NCBI GenBank assembly: GCA_037176725.1
Contig: JAZBRS010000075.1
Coordinates: 76,386,001 to 76,450,000, forward strand
Origin: Posidonia oceanica
Taxonomy: Eukaryota > Streptophyta > Magnoliopsida > Alismatales > Posidoniaceae
Length of the DNA: 64,000 nucleotides
Reading direction: 5' to 3'
Shown here: positions 1-12,623 of the stretch, piece by piece
Layout: each line of letters starts with the position of its first letter
Numbering within the stretch: position 1 is the first letter of the stretch
Program-made: the position numbers and the translations under genes
Notes under the pieces: model-generated
Database searches by the model: none
What the model was told of the DNA's origin: nothing
What the model saw: only the letters and a program-made list of their open reading frames with translations

Positions 1-26
1 GAAGTTTTATGGGTTTTTATCGTGTT
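1..26 (+). mobile_element. Element A, 5' LTR, left piece
   Basis: These bases match the stretch around 27210-27235 in A's own 3' LTR. The LTR is then interrupted by the solo LTR at 27-3180 and resumes at 3181. Bases 22-26 (GTGTT) are the left copy of the target duplication. The true start of A lies left of the window. Confidence 0.8.
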
Positions 27-227
27 TGTAACACTTGGGAATTCATTTTCCTTGTAATTATGCTTTTATAATGAATTCCTTGGCTGTGGTCGGGTGTTAC
101 TAGCCTTGCGGGCCCCACTTGAGATTGTTGTGGGCCCCATCGATGGTTTGTGTGGGTCTCCACTATATTTTGTTGTGGAATCCCACTTGTGGTGGTTGGT
201 GGGACAAATTGTGGTCTGGTCCCTGGT

Positions 228-300
228 TTCTCTCCCTCTCTTTCTCTCCCTTTCTCTCTCTCTCTCTCTCTCCCTCCCTCTCTCTCTCTCTTTCCCCTCC
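228..300 (+). repeat. CT-rich microsatellite in solo LTR
   Basis: Long runs of CT and CCCT are followed by a pyrimidine-rich tract to about 560. Open frames here on both strands are low-complexity Arg/Glu or Ser/Leu/Pro strings and are not counted as genes. Confidence 0.85.
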
Positions 301-1419
301 ACCCCCTCTCCCTTACGTGCCCTCCCCTCCTTCTCTTCCCCTTTTCCCCTCCCCGCGCATGTCTCCCCCTCCCCCTCACGTGCACCTCTCCTCTCCCCCT
401 CCCCACTCGTGCCCGCTCCTCCTCCTCTCCTCCTTGTACCCGTGCCCTAGCTAGCCAGTGCAGCTTCCCCCTCTCCCTCTCCCTCTCCCCATCGCCATCT
501 CCTCCTCCTTCCACTCTCTCCTCCTCCATTTCCCCCTCCCCTCCCCTCCTTCCTCTTCCTCTTCCCCCTCGGTTGTTGGCAGCTGTTGGTGGTGGCTGGT
601 GTACGGTGCCGGCCGGCGGTGGTGCGGCGAGCTCCGGTCGTTGTCCCGGTGGTGCGGCGAGCCCAAGTGCGGCGCGTGGAACTCGGAGTGCATGTGGATC
701 ATAGGAGGACGGGGGTTGTCCCTCTGTCCCAAGGTACACGCCTTGCCCTAGGAGCTTAGATATTTAGATATTACTATGCATGTGTCCCTTGTCATGTTTT
801 GAATGTTATATTTGTGTTTGGCAATTTTTAGGGATTTATATGCATTTAGTCGAATTTATTTGGCTTGAGTTGATTTATAGCTCAAATGAGGATTTTTGGT
901 GGTTTCTTGAGTTGTGGGCTCAAGAACGGCTTGATTATGCTTTTATTATGTACCTTGCCATGTTTATATGCTATGGTAGAGGTTTAGTGATTTTTAGAGA
1001 TTTTATGTGGTTTTGGCCGAATATATGGCCGAGCGGCTTAATTGCCTGATTGTGGTTTCCTAGTGAATTCCGGTGTTTTGGGCCTCAGATTGAGGCGAAT
1101 GTGATATGTTCGGGTTGCTTGAGGGGATGTGCTCACTTCCATGTGTTGCATGCTTGTTTTGGCATGAGTTTGATAGTGTTTTGAGTTTTTATAGAAAATG
1201 ACTTGAATATTGGATTTCTGGTGTTTTTGTGAGTTGCGTGCCTCGGAATGCCATAATATATGTATGGTTGCATTCCTTGTTGAATTCCGGAGATTTCGAT
1301 ATATGGCATGCTAGTTTTGTAGTTTGATTCGGGTGTTTTGGGTTTTAAGTCGACTTTATAAGTTTTTTGCCCTGTCCTGGTTCGGCACGACATTTTTGGT
1401 CGATCTGCCGATTTCTGGG

Positions 1420-1690
1420 GGAAATTGGTACACCGGTTCATATCGGTGTCACCTTTTTTGTCAGATTTAGACCAGAACCTGAATTTGGTCGACTGATATT
1501 GGTCGGTCTGCCGTTTTCAGGGTTGGATCGATCCGACCGATGGATTTAGCTCCACCGAAGTAGGGATTTTCAGTACGACTGATGTGATATCGGTCTACCG
1601 ATCACTGTGTGGACCGGTCGGCCGATGGATTTAGTTCCACCGAATCAGGGATTTTCGGTCTACCGGTTGGAGTACCGGTCTGCCAATTTT
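1420..1690. repeat. Reiterated CGGTC/GACCG words in solo LTR
   Basis: Short inverted words such as ATCGGTCTACCGAT and GACCGGTC recur, and a block starting GATGGATTTAG is present twice (around 1540 and 1623). It recalls the reiterated hairpins in the TAT LTRs of this window, although no fixed unit length is clear. Confidence 0.5.
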
Positions 1691-2060
1691 GGTCTGGGAT
1701 GCCCTCCTAGGCTTGTTTTCCGATGTGGTTTCCTCAGTTGGTTTTGAGGCTTATTGTGCTTTAGCCCATGATATTTAATAAATGTTTTCAAAGAGAATTT
1801 TGAGGAAAAATATGAATGGTGTGCAAATGGTTTTGCCGAGGTTTTCCGTGGCCGAAAACCTAGGAGTTGTGTTGGCTGGACCCGGGGATGCAATGGCGTT
1901 CTTGGTGTGTCGCACACTTCACCTGGGTTAAGGTTTGGGGGTCGGGGTGTCGGCCGTACCTAGCGGTATCGTAGTAGTGGACTCGGGAGGTATGATACTC
2001 CTGCGTAGCTGGGCGTGATACCCTAGTTGTTACGAGCACCGGGACTTGGCTGGTTTTGGG

Positions 2061-2156
2061 TGCTGGCTGGGCCTAGGGGTTGGAGCCTCTAGTGGTTCGA
2101 AGCACTGGTGCTGGCTGAGCCTAGGGGTTGGAGCCTCTAGTGGTTCGGAGCACTGA
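2061..2156. repeat. 48-bp tandem duplication in solo LTR
   Basis: A 48-bp unit starting TGCTGGCTG at 2061 is repeated from 2109 with few substitutions. Confidence 0.85.
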
Positions 2157-3180
2157 GTTGAGGTCGCCGTATATTAGGCATGTCCTATGGTTTGTCCTGA
2201 GTGAGGACAACTTGCCCAGTTGGGGTGAGTAGCTTTCCCAGGTGGGGATCGCTTTTGAGGCGTCCCTAGTGACGAGATGCTGGGATGGACATGCTCCTCC
2301 ACAGGGTGGGTGTTCGTGGCAGTGTAGTGAGCTGCAGGGGTGAGTCCCTGGCTACTACTTGAGGCCAGGTCGGTTGCTTGGCGCAGGCAACACGATCAGT
2401 TGTGGTTTTGTGCTCGTGGGGCTGTGTTTTGGTTGTTGTTATCCGTATTAGGTCTTGAGCTTTGCCTGAGTTTGGGCTTTGTGAGGATTTGTTGTGTTTG
2501 GGCCGTACTGGGCCAGTTGCTTTCCGCCTGTGTATGGCGTGATATTGTGGTTTGAGTTTTGGGTCTTATTGGGCCAGTTGTTTCCCGCCAATTTACGGCA
2601 TGTGGCTTTGGCTTTGAGTTGTGCTGAGCTTTTGGGCCAGTGGGCCATGATATTGATTAAGCTTTGGTTTTACGAGGTATTTCCGCCTTGTTTTGGGCCG
2701 GTGGGCCGAGTGTTTTCCCAGCCTGAGAGGTTGGAGGGTTTTGAGGTTTGGGACTGGTAGGCCATGACTTTGTGAATATTTTATAAACGCCTGTCTTCCC
2801 CGATTTTAGCTTGTTGGCATTGGGAATGGTGTTTTATTTAATTATATTGCTTGTTGTGGACTCAAATTTTTGGGGTTTTACCGGTTGTACCGTATTTGAG
2901 GTTTTATGCCGGTTTCTCACGTGATTTTTTGCGAGGTGTGTGCTGGGTGACGATTTCTAGGTCACTCACGTGTGCTTTGTGTAGTTTTTAGTTGCAGTTG
3001 TAGATGGTTAGCTGGTTCGGAGTTCTAGTGCATATAGTGGGAGTCACGTAGCTATCCACTGCAGGTTCCTGACATAGATATTTGTTGTTTAGCCTAGTAG
3101 TTTATTGTAATTGTTATAATTAATTAAGTTTTAAATTTGTTGGGCTTTTGGTTTTGTTGGTAGCGACTCGAATCGTTACA

Positions 3181-4492
3181 GTGTTTCTCTAGATCAACTT
3201 AAAAGATAGGGCTAAAAATGCAAAAAGACTAGCTAGTTGCCTCCTAAAGCAGCGACACAGCCAGGCACCATACAGAGCGGCGACTGGATTGTGCAGGTGC
3301 CAAGCAGATAGGCGACTAGCATTATTTCACTCTCTCCAGCTTAAATATCAATATCCTGGGCATTAATATAACATATGGGGGCTTTATAAATTATTATAAC
3401 ACTTTTTCCGTAAATTATCGATATTTCCATGATTTTCTAACATTTAATATATGATATAACACAAATATCATATAAATAATTAAGGAATAATCTAGAAAAT
3501 CCTAGGTGGCTTTCAAATTAAGATCTAGATTTCCTAACACGTTTTTTAAATCTAAGATTTATCTCCTAAAAATCAGAAGTATATCTAGGATTTACTTCCT
3601 TAGAGATAGAAGCATATCTAGATTTGGCCTAGAATAATGCAATAACTAGGCGCCTGCTTGACAGGCGACTAGCTGACGTGGACTCCGTTGACCTAGTCTT
3701 GTGGAATTTCCACAGCTTTTTCACGACCTTTCGGGAGATATTTGTTCCAGTCGCTTGCCTATGAGGAAACTAGCCATAAATATCAGTTCTCTTCTAGAAG
3801 CTTCTAGAACCTTCCTAGATATGAGCCACCCGTGTCCCATAAACTTATAAATAGACCCCGTGAGTCAGTGCTCGAGGGGAGGTAGTTTTAAGATTTTTAG
3901 GGTTTAAGGAGCCAAATCCATAAGCAAAGAGTCATCTTCTGAGAGAGAAACCCTAGCCTCCACTCTCAATCCAGAAACCCTAGATCCCAGAGATCACTAC
4001 ATCCCACCTTGAATCTCAGAGATCTCAAGGATATCCGGAGCTCCAATCGTACCTCCACTTCCATACTCCACTGCATACAGCACGAGGGTGAAGGGAGTAT
4101 CTTCTTCCAATCTACTTTTTTATTTCATTATTGCATTCCTTAACATACGACCCATAGCATATGCATGCGGGGAACCACCCTCGGTTAGTATTAGATCTAC
4201 TTGTTCATGTTATTCTTTGCTTTCTTTCTATTATCATTTACTACACTCGGACTTACCTAGATTTATTTTTACTTTGTTTTGAAGGAAAGGAACACGCTCA
4301 CATAGTACGAGGACGTCACTGGATGACACCCTACCATTGATTCAGTGAGCCGACTACCCACATCCATCTCCATCTCCCGTAGGCATCTTGTCAGCCGACA
4401 CAAGCAAATCGACAAGTGGCGATTACAACAAAGTTGACAACGTACGTGGAGGCGCAGTCATCTTCATAAACACCCCCAAATCCACATCCACA
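3181..4492 (+). mobile_element. Element A, 5' LTR, right piece
   Basis: The sequence is collinear with the 3' LTR of A (about 27236-28528) and with the LTRs of B and G. It contains a TATA-type box (TTATAAATAG near 3845), GGCGAC-type hairpins near 3230-3330, 3650-3675 and 3748-3776, and ends CATCCACA at 4492. The first five bases are the right copy of the solo-LTR target duplication. The family is Ty3/Gypsy TAT-like, from the gag that follows. Confidence 0.85.
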
Positions 4493-4497
4493 GAAAG

Positions 4498-4515
4498 TGG
4501 CGATCACGGTGGGAC
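4498..4515 (+). promoter_or_regulatory. Element A primer binding site
   Basis: TGGCGATCACGGTGGGAC lies five bases after the LTR end, the expected place for tRNA-primed reverse transcription. The leading TGG pairs with a tRNA CCA tail. The same site follows the LTRs of B, G and C. I cannot name the tRNA with certainty. Confidence 0.8.
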
Positions 4516-5860
4516 CGGCTTTAGCCAACCCTCTGTGCTACGTGAGTTTTTCCTTCCTTCCTTCATTTACTTCTTTAGATCTAGTTGTTTTTTCGGTTTA
4601 GGAGGTCGTGCGCTTAGGTTTTTCATGACTCCTAAACCCCGTCGTGTTTTCTGACATTAGAACAGAATTTCTAACCCAACCATCTTGGCTTAAGGCAAGA
4701 AGTCTCGTTAGCACTCTGAGGCAACAACAACCTCCTGTCTATAATCGTAGAGGGTCGGGTTACTACTGTTCTGAAAACAGAAAACTCTGGTGTCCAGTCG
4801 CCCAGTGATCAGGCACCTGATCAAGTTGCAGTCCACTGCAGCGACTAATCCAAGCGCACCCATTACAGGCGACTGGGCGTTATTTCAGTGCAGATCGTTT
4901 TTTTTCTTTTAGAACCCTGTGTTGTTTTTTTTAGATCTGCAATAACTTAAAAATCTGATTAAATCCTTTCCACTGTAATTTTTTAGCTTTTATTCGGATT
5001 CTAGGTTTGCATGTGTCCACTCTTAAAGTGGAAACTATTTCTTTGATATTAAAGTTAAAGTTCATTGAGAGAATCTTCCTCTAACTAGAACAATCAGATA
5101 GAGCGAACCGGGCCAGTGCAAGTCGCTCACCCATACTCTGTTTGATTGGGACAGTTAGATTAAGAACTCAAGGTGTCCTAAGGTTTTATTTTTTGACTCC
5201 TCCTCTTCCTTGAGTCAAAAATAATCCTTGGTAGATACTTGATACTTTAATATTCTATGTTTATTTACTGCTTTATGGTTTGCTAAGATCCGATCCTAAG
5301 GACAGAATCCTGGGTGGTGGGCTCCTCTTTAGAGAGACAAACCTGCCGCCTAGGTCCTCTTGGTGGACCCCGAAGAAGGTCAAAGAGTGGTACCCAAAAG
5401 CCAAAATCCCATTCGTTGTGAACATGCAAGTTTAATTAATCAATTAATTAATCACTTGAACAAGTAAAAAATCTACGGTCTGTTTGAAACCTACACTGAT
5501 TTTTTCCTTTTTTCCTACTTGTTGCGCGATCTGTCCATAACAGATCTCAGTTGCTGGAAGAACAGGCTACTAGCTGCCTATTCAGAAGGTGCCTCACTCA
5601 GCTGCCGTTTAAACCGGTAACTTGTTTCGTCGCCTGACTGGTAGGCGACTACAGGGAAAACGTTCGATGTGCCTTGTTTGCAGGGATCCGATCATTAACA
5701 AATTGCAGAAACGCCAGAACAACATCTGTTTATTATTTTTTTACTTTCATTTAATCAAGTCCGTATTAAGTAGTGTTAATAGAGTCTGTAATTTCATTTT
5801 CCAAACTCTTGTAACTATTTCGCAATAGAGGCCTATCGACAAAATCAAGAGCGCATCAAT
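4516..5860 (+). other. Element A leader between primer site and gag
   Basis: No coding region is seen. The leader is collinear with that of B (8611-9958) and with the start of G's (36405-37223). It carries GGCGAC-family hairpins near 4795-4880 and 5575-5655. A possible splice donor (ACGTGAGT near 4540) is conserved with B, but splicing is unproven. Confidence 0.6.
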
Positions 5861-7001
5861 ATGACATCTGCCTCAACCTCTACTTCCATGGCACAAACAA
5901 GATTGGGCCAGAATGAATTCTTGTTCAGAACTTCGAGTTCACAAGCAGAAGAGCTGGAAACTCCCAACTTTTCACAAGAAGTTGAAGGAGAGAGAGAAGT
6001 AAACCACTCCCAACCATGGAGTACCCAGTTTGAACACACACTTCCCAGGGTAACCTCCCACATAGTGCCGCCTACATCGACCACTTCCTATCTGTCTGAG
6101 GAAGTGACTAATGAGATCTACCAACTCCTGGCACGGCACCACCCCTCATTTAGGAGCCCACAAATTCCATTCGTCCACCAACCTTCTTTCCTAAACCCTC
6201 ACCAAAACCCATTAACCGTGCCCACTCATACATACACCATACCACCAAACCCCACGGTAAACTTCCCTACCCAAAGTCCATTCACACAATACCACACAAC
6301 ACCAACTTACCCTTCCATACATCAAACCACGCCATCACACAAAACCTACCAACAACCACAATACCTCGGAACATCATACTCACCACAATCTCCCGCTAAC
6401 ATACAATCATACTACACTCCACCTCAATCCCTACCCTTCTCTCCACCATACAGCCCTCTACCACCACCATTCCACCAAACACACGGGCACCTAAGCCAGG
6501 GGCAATGGGCCATGCCAGGGCCGGACCTTAAAAGAATGATCTCTGAGGCACTCACAGAGGCAGGGGTTATATCTAAAGCACCAATAGGGTTTGACACATC
6601 CAAATTCCCTCATTTTGTTCTTCCACCTGGATTCAAAATGCCAAAAATGACGAAATATAGTAGAACAGAGGATCTGAGAGGCCATCTAGCCACATTTGCT
6701 ATGGATGCTCTACCCTATCAATATGACAATGGGCTTACTATCTACCTCTTCTTCAAGAGCCTGGAGGGAGAAGCACTGGGATGGTTCAACACACTCATAG
6801 CATATGATATCAGTAACTTCAAGATAGTTCAAGAAAAAATTCTGCTCCAATATAGCCATCGCATCCAGCACGAGCCCACAATGAGCGACCTCCTCGCTGA
6901 AAGAATGAAACCTGATGAGGAGTTTGCCACTTTTGCAAGCAAATGGAGAGACATGGCTGCAAGGTCCAAATGCTACATTCCTGAAAGCCAGCAGTTGAGG
7001 T
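5861..7001 (+). pseudogene. gag: Element A gag, N-terminal part, interrupted by element B
   Basis: Gag forms the virus-like particle and packages element RNA in the cytoplasm. The frame opens with ATG and encodes about 380 residues: a Ser/Thr-rich start, a long Pro/Thr/Tyr-rich linker (roughly residues 100-210), then a Retrotrans_gag-type core. The core has FPHFVLPPGFKMPK, LEGEALGWFNTL and the end motif FASKWRDMAARS, all shared with B's gag. The frame stops only because B's LTR begins at 7002; the gag continues at 23147 beyond B. The start was chosen because B's gag starts at the equivalent point. The split makes this copy non-functional. Confidence 0.85.
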
Positions 7002-8587
7002 TGTAGATATCCTATTTTCGCATTTCTGAGAGTTCTTAGAGGATAGGAACTAGCTAGGCACCCCATGTCACTCAACTAAGGCTTAATAACACATTTTCCA
7101 GATTTTCCATGATTTGTTTAAAGCATCGCTTGATTTTATTTGACTCAAGGCTATTAGCAGTGGAATAGCTAGCATACTCAGACTCATGGCAAGTCCGAGT
7201 ACCATGAGCACTCCTTTTTCCTACTCAGATCAGTGGCAGATTTGAGTTAAAGAAGATGTTTTTATGATTTCATGAGATTTCTGAAGTTTTCTGGGCTTGT
7301 ATCATGTTTTTCTGGATTAACTTAAAAGACAGGGCTAAAAACGCAAAAGACCTAGCTAGTTGCCTCCCAGAGCAGCAACACATCCAGGTGCCTTTCAGAG
7401 GGGTGACTGGAATGTGTAGGCGCCTCTGAGACAGGCGACTAGCAACTTCTCTCTCTCTCTAGCTTGATAATTAATATCCTGGACATTAATATAATACATG
7501 GGGGGGCTTTATAAATTATTATAACGCTTTTTCTACATTATCGATATTTCCATGGTCTTCAAGTATTTAATATATGATATATCATATAAAATCATATAAT
7601 CAATTAAAGGAATAATCTAGAAAATCCTAGGTGGCTTCCAAATTAAGATCTAGATCTTTTTAACACATTTTTCAATCAGTGATTTATCTTCCTAAAAATC
7701 AGAAACCAATCTAGGATTTATCTCCTAAAAATCAAAAACAAATCTTTTAGTTGCTGGAATAGTGCTACAGCTAGGCGCCTGTGTTACAGGCGACTAGCTA
7801 ATGTGGACTCCGCTGACCTGGTCACGCGGTGTTTCCCCGGCATTTCCATGGTCTTTTCGGGAGATATTTACGCCAGTCGCCTACTTAGGCAGCGAATAGC
7901 CCTAAATATCAGTTCCCTTCTAGAAGCTTCTAAAACCTTCCTAGGTCTAAGCCACCTGTGCCCCACGAAACTATAAATAGGATCCGTGAGTCAATGCTCG
8001 GGAGACCAAAAAGAGATAAAAAAGGTGGCCAAGTTTAGGGTTTAAGAAAAGAGCATCCTCTAAGAGAGAAACCCTAGTCTCTACCTTCAATCTTGAAACC
8101 CTAGATCACCGTATCCCACCTTGAATCCCAGAGATCTCAACGATTCCCGGAGCTCCAACCGTGCCTTCGCTTCCTCATCCCACTGCATATAGCACGAGGG
8201 TGAAGGGAGTATCATCTTCCATTCTCTTTATTTTCATTATTGCATTCTTTAGATTAGATTCATGGCATATGCATGCGGGGAACAACCCTCGGTTAGTATT
8301 AGTTGCATTTATTCATGTTATTTCCTATTTATTTGATCGATTTACTACACACGAACTCATCCAGATCTTCTGTTACTTGTTTTTTGAAGGAAAAGGAATC
8401 CGCTCATGTAATACGAGGAAGCCGCTAGACGACACACTGCTGTCGATCCAGTGAGCCGACTACCCACATCATCATCATATCCCCAGGCACCTTGTCCGCC
8501 CATTGATAAGTGGCGATCACAACAAAGTTGACAATGTACGTGGAAGCACAGTCATCTTCATAAATACCCCCCAAATCCACATCTACA
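7002..8587 (+). mobile_element. Element B 5' LTR
   Basis: It starts TGTAGATATCC and ends ATCTACA, 1586 bp. Five hairpins of 25-29 bp built on GTCGCC/GGCGAC lie at 7356-7380, 7384-7410, 7416-7443, 7770-7798 and 7873-7900. A TATA box is at 7971-7980. A CCCTAG/AGGGTTT-rich 5' transcript region follows. Confidence 0.9.
7971..7980 (+). promoter_or_regulatory. TATA box of element B 5' LTR
   Basis: CTATAAATAG is conserved in all LTRs of the A/B/G family (also near 22530, 27881 and 35752) at the same distance upstream of a conserved GTGAGTCAGTGC motif, so transcription probably starts about 30 bases downstream. Confidence 0.7.
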
Positions 8588-8591
8588 GAAT

Positions 8592-8610
8592 TGGCGATCA
8601 CGGTGGGACC
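8592..8610 (+). promoter_or_regulatory. Element B primer binding site
   Basis: TGGCGATCACGGTGGGACC follows the LTR end after a four-base spacer, identical over its length to the site in A. Confidence 0.85.
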
Positions 8611-9958
8611 GGCTTTAGCCAACCCTCTGTGCTACGTGAGTTTTTTTCCTTCCTTCCTTCCTTCATTTCCTTCTTTAGATCTAGCCATTTTTCTTTATTG
8701 TTTTTAGTTCAGGAGGCCGTGCGCTTAGGTTTTTCACAACCCCTAAACCCCATAGTGTTTTTCTGACATTAGAACAGTTTTCTAACCCAACCACCTTGAT
8801 CTTTAGGCAAGAGGTCTCGTTAGCACTTTGAGGCAACGACAACCTCCTGTCTATGGTCGTAGAGGGTCGGGTTACTACTGTTCTGAAAACAGAAAACATC
8901 CAGTTTCCAGCCACCCAGTTAACAGGTGTCTGAGTCAGTCGCAGTCCACTGCGGTGACTATTCCAGACGCACCCATTACAGGCAACTGGATCTGGTTTTT
9001 TTTATTTCACTGAAGATCGTTTATTATTTTCAGTAGCTTGTGTTGTTTTTCTTTTAGATCTGCAGTAGTTTAAAATCTGATTAACATCCTGTCCATTGTA
9101 ATTTTAGTTTTTTATTCGGATTTTAGGTTTGTATGTGTCCACCCTTAAAGTGGAAACTATTTTATTGATATTAGAGTTAAAGTTCCTTGAGGGAATCTTC
9201 CTCTAACTAAAACAGTCATACAGAGCGAACCGGGCCAGTGCAAGTCGCTCACCCATACTCTGTTTGATTGGGATAGTTAGGTTAAGAACTCAAGGTGTCC
9301 TAGGGTTTTATTTTTGACTCCTCCTCTTCCATAAGTCAAAAATAATCCTTAGTAGATACTTGATACTTTGATATTCTTTGTTTATTTACTGTTTTATGGT
9401 TTGATAAGGGCTGATCTTAAGGACAGAATCCTAGGTAGTGGGCTCCTCTTTAGAGAGACAAACACGCCGCCTAGGCCCTCTTGGTAAACCTTGAACAAAG
9501 GTCAAAGAGTGGTACCTATAATTCAAAAATCCCATTAATTACGAACATGCAGGTTTAATTAACTGATTAAATAATCACTTCAACAAATAAAAACCTGCGA
9601 TCTGTCTGAAACTTGCTCTGTTTTTATTTTCTTGTTTGTTGCACGGTCTGTCCAGAATCGACCTTGGCTGCTGGAAGAACAAGTACTGAGCTACCTGTTC
9701 AGAAGGTGCCTTGCTCAGCCGCCATTAAAACCGGCGACTTGTTTGGTCACCTGAAGTACAGGCGACTGCAGGGTAGAACGTTCCTATGTGCCTTGCTTGC
9801 AGGATTTTAATTCTTATCATCTTCAGGTTACAGGAACGTCAGAGCAACAACTGCTTCTTTTATTTTACTTTACTTAATCGAGTCTACATTAAATAGTGTA
9901 ATTGAGTCTATTATTTCCTTTTCTAGTTATCTGTAATAGTTTAAAGAATGGTTTTATA
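8611..9958 (+). other. Element B leader
   Basis: No gene is seen. It is collinear with A's leader. GGCGAC-family hairpins recur near 8905-8990 and 9700-9775, so the hairpin series of the LTR continues toward gag. Intron-like signals exist (ACGTGAGT near 8635, TTGCAG near 9800) but are unproven. Confidence 0.6.
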
Positions 9959-11820
9959 ATGGAGTGTACTGGCATATCTTCCACCTCTACCTCCACGAAA
10001 CAACCGGGCTGGGGCCCGAATGGGTTCTTCCTTGATCCTCCAACTTCCCAGACAGAAGGGCCGGGAACCCCTGGTTTCTCGAAAGCGGCAAGTCGACGAA
10101 AGTTCCCACACGCCTCCATCCCCTTCGACTACTACACTGATCCAAAACTCAACAAGAGTTCAACATATGAAGAAGGAAGAGAGGCAAATCACTCTCAAGC
10201 ACGGAATGCCCTGCCTGAGCATTCATATCCCGAGGCGACTTCCCTTGTTGTACCCCCCGTCGTGACTGCTTCTTATCCAACTGAAGAAGAGACCGACGAG
10301 GTGCGGCAATCCCTGGCTAGGCAACACCTTGCATGTAAAGACCCACAAACCTCAAACATCCACGGGCACTACTGCCCAAACTACCACTGCAGCTCATTCA
10401 CCACGCCCACTTACACACATACCACACCAAACCCCACTATAAACTTCCCTACCCAAGGTTCATTCCCACAATACCACGCAACACCCACTTACCCTTCCAT
10501 CCATCCAACCCCACCATACACGACCCATTACGTCCCACAATATCCCGGAACATCGTATCCCGGAATATCATACCCACCACAACATCATGCTAACATGCAA
10601 TACTACCATACTCCACCCCAATCTCCACTCTTCCCTCCACCACATAACTCATCACTACTTCATTAAACACACGGGCACCCAAGCCAGGGGCCACATGCCG
10701 CACCAGGGTTAGACATCAAGAGAATGATTGCTGAAGCACTAGCAGAGGGTGGGGTCACATCAAAGGCACCGGTAGGCTATGACACTGCCAAGTTCCCTCA
10801 CTTCACCCTTCCCCCAGGGTTCAAAATGGCGAAGATGAGGAGGTATGACGGAACAGAGGATCTCAAGAATCATCTTGCTGCTTTCACCATAGATACTCTA
10901 CTGTACTGTTATGATATGGGGCTTAGTGTATATCTCTTCTTCAAGACCCTTGAAGGAGAAGCTCTAAAATGGTTCGACACCCTTACCACCTATGATCTTC
11001 AGGACTTCAGGATAGTGGAAGGAAAATTCCTAAAGCAATATAGTCATCGGGTGCCACATAAACCCACTGCGGGCGACCTCACTGCTGAGAGGATGAGATC
11101 CAACGAAGATTTCGTTACCTTCGCAAGCAGATGGAGGGATATGGCCGCTCGGTCAGAATGCTACATACCCGAAGGTCAGGCCGTGGAAATCATAGCCAGA
11201 AATACCATGGGGATGCTCAAGGCTGGGCTATTGGTGGGTGACTTCCATACTTACCCGCAATTATACGAGCGGGCTGCTAAGGTCATGCGCAACAGGGAAG
11301 AGTTGCCATTCTTAGAGCTTGAGTTGAAAAATAGAAAGAAGACTGCGGGACACACAGTGGAGGGTGTCACAGGAAGCATGGCACAGCTATCCACGCAGCA
11401 AAACCAGAGGGGATGGAAGGGCCAGCACTTTCAGTAGCCTCAGTTCCAGTAGGCAGAACCACCAAGGCAGCCACCTTAGCAATTCCAACACCAACACCCG
11501 AATTTCCCCATGAATGCCCAATAGGGGCAAGCAAATAAGCAGTACAGGGGACCACCACTAGGGTAGAGGAGCTACAACAATGTTCCTCCACTGCAGGTAC
11601 ACAGGGGGCCGAGAAGGCAGAACTATCCACCACTTCCTGAAGCACTCCCATTCATTTTCAGGATGCTAGTCGAAAGTGGGGATTTGCAGCTCCCAATTCC
11701 TAAGCCCAATGCTCCCAACACAAACATGTCCAAGTCCTGTGCATACCATCAGAAAAATGGACATACTCTCGAGGAATGTTTTGTGTTAAAAGACAAAAAT
11801 TTATGAGCTGAATGATAGAG
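9959..11820 (+). pseudogene. gag: Element B gag with in-frame stops
   Basis: Starting at ATG 9959, the frame gives a Pro/Thr/Tyr-rich N-terminal half. After a TAA at 10664-10666 the same frame continues into the Retrotrans_gag core (PHFTLPPGFKMAK, LEGEALKWFDTL, FASRWRDMAARSECYIPEG). A Gln-rich stretch has five in-frame TAG codons (11435, 11450, 11477, 11522, 11564), followed by the knuckle CAYHQKNGHTLEEC. The stops fall where glutamine is the neighbouring theme, as if CAG became TAG. The frame is lost near 11805. It would encode a capsid/nucleocapsid protein but cannot be made intact. Confidence 0.85.
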
Positions 11821-11828
11821 GGGAGATA

Positions 11829-12470
11829 ATGTGGCCAGCCCTCAGGGATAGACTAAGGGAGGTCCAGGCAGGACAGCACAAACTACAGATACATCAGGAT
11901 CCCTTGCCCAACCATCCAGTAGCACATCTGGAAGTAAAGGACAGTCCATCAGAGGCTGAGTCCGAGCCAAGGGCCATTCATCTTCTTGAATCAGATCTGG
12001 AACTTAATAGCACAGGGTTAGGGTACCTCAGTCATTCAAGTCTGAGCCCTTGGCATGGTCATTATCAAATCATTTTATATTAGTTGGGTTGCAGATACAT
12101 GACAAGCGAGAGTCAGATACAATTCCCAACATCCTAGCAGATTCAAGAACAGCAGCACCAACTTCTTCCCCTCACTCTGAAGAAGTTCCTGACACCATCG
12201 TCCTCGACATCCTAACGGATCCTGAGACAAAAGCACCAACCTCTTCCCCCCTACACAGAAGAGGTCCTTGGCATCGTCCTCCCCTCTTCTCCAAAGATTT
12301 CCCTGCCTTCGGACGTCTCAGCAGCCGACTCCTCCGGAATCTCCTCCGAAGATGCTGAAATAGAGGACATTGACCTCCTTTGTGAACTCACCAGCCTCTT
12401 CAGTGATCTACGGCCTTGCCCCTCTGAGCAAGAAGGGGTCAGGGCCATAGACTAATGCCCAATGGCGAGC
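11829..12470 (+). pseudogene. Remnant of B gag C-terminal extension
   Basis: A frame starting MWPALRDRLREVQAGQ corresponds to MWSELKARLKAAQEGQ in A (from about 23827), so it is the acidic, Pro/Ser-rich extension after the gag knuckle. It ends at 12083 and decays into short frames rich in acidic and Ser/Pro residues to about 12470. No protease motif (D-S/T-G) is seen. Confidence 0.6.
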
Positions 12471-12623
12471 CGCTTCCACCACGGAGGCAAACCTAGGGGC
12501 AATCCCCGTAGCCTTGTGAACAATTTCTTTCTTGCTTTTAATTCCTGCATTTTATTTTCGCACAATTTACTTTCTAGTAATTTACTTCCTAGTTTAGCTA
12601 GTAACAATAAAGAAGGAAATCGA
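12471..12623 (+). other. Junction between gag and integrase remnants
   Basis: Non-coding, AT-rich. In a complete Gypsy element protease, reverse transcriptase, RNase H and most of integrase (over 3 kb) would lie here, so this marks the internal deletion shared with A. Confidence 0.6.

Larger units (their letters stand above)
27..3180 (+). mobile_element. Solo LTR of a Gypsy element, probably Tekay/Del-like chromovirus
   Basis: The insertion begins TGTAACACTTGGG and ends CGAATCGTTACA, so it has TG...CA ends with a short terminal inverted repeat, and is flanked by the direct repeat GTGTT at 22-26 and 3181-3185. It splits an LTR that is continuous in other copies. No gag, pol, primer site or purine tract is found, so it is a solo LTR left by recombination between two LTRs. 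The length of 3.15 kb and the TGTAAC...GTTACA ends suit Tekay/Del-type chromoviruses; that family call is inference. A related 3'-end fragment lies near 34535-34700. Confidence 0.85.

Noticed and set aside
17..751. Frames up to 240 codons near the window start
   Set aside because: They lie on both strands of a CT-rich microsatellite inside the solo LTR and are Arg/Glu or Ser/Pro strings.
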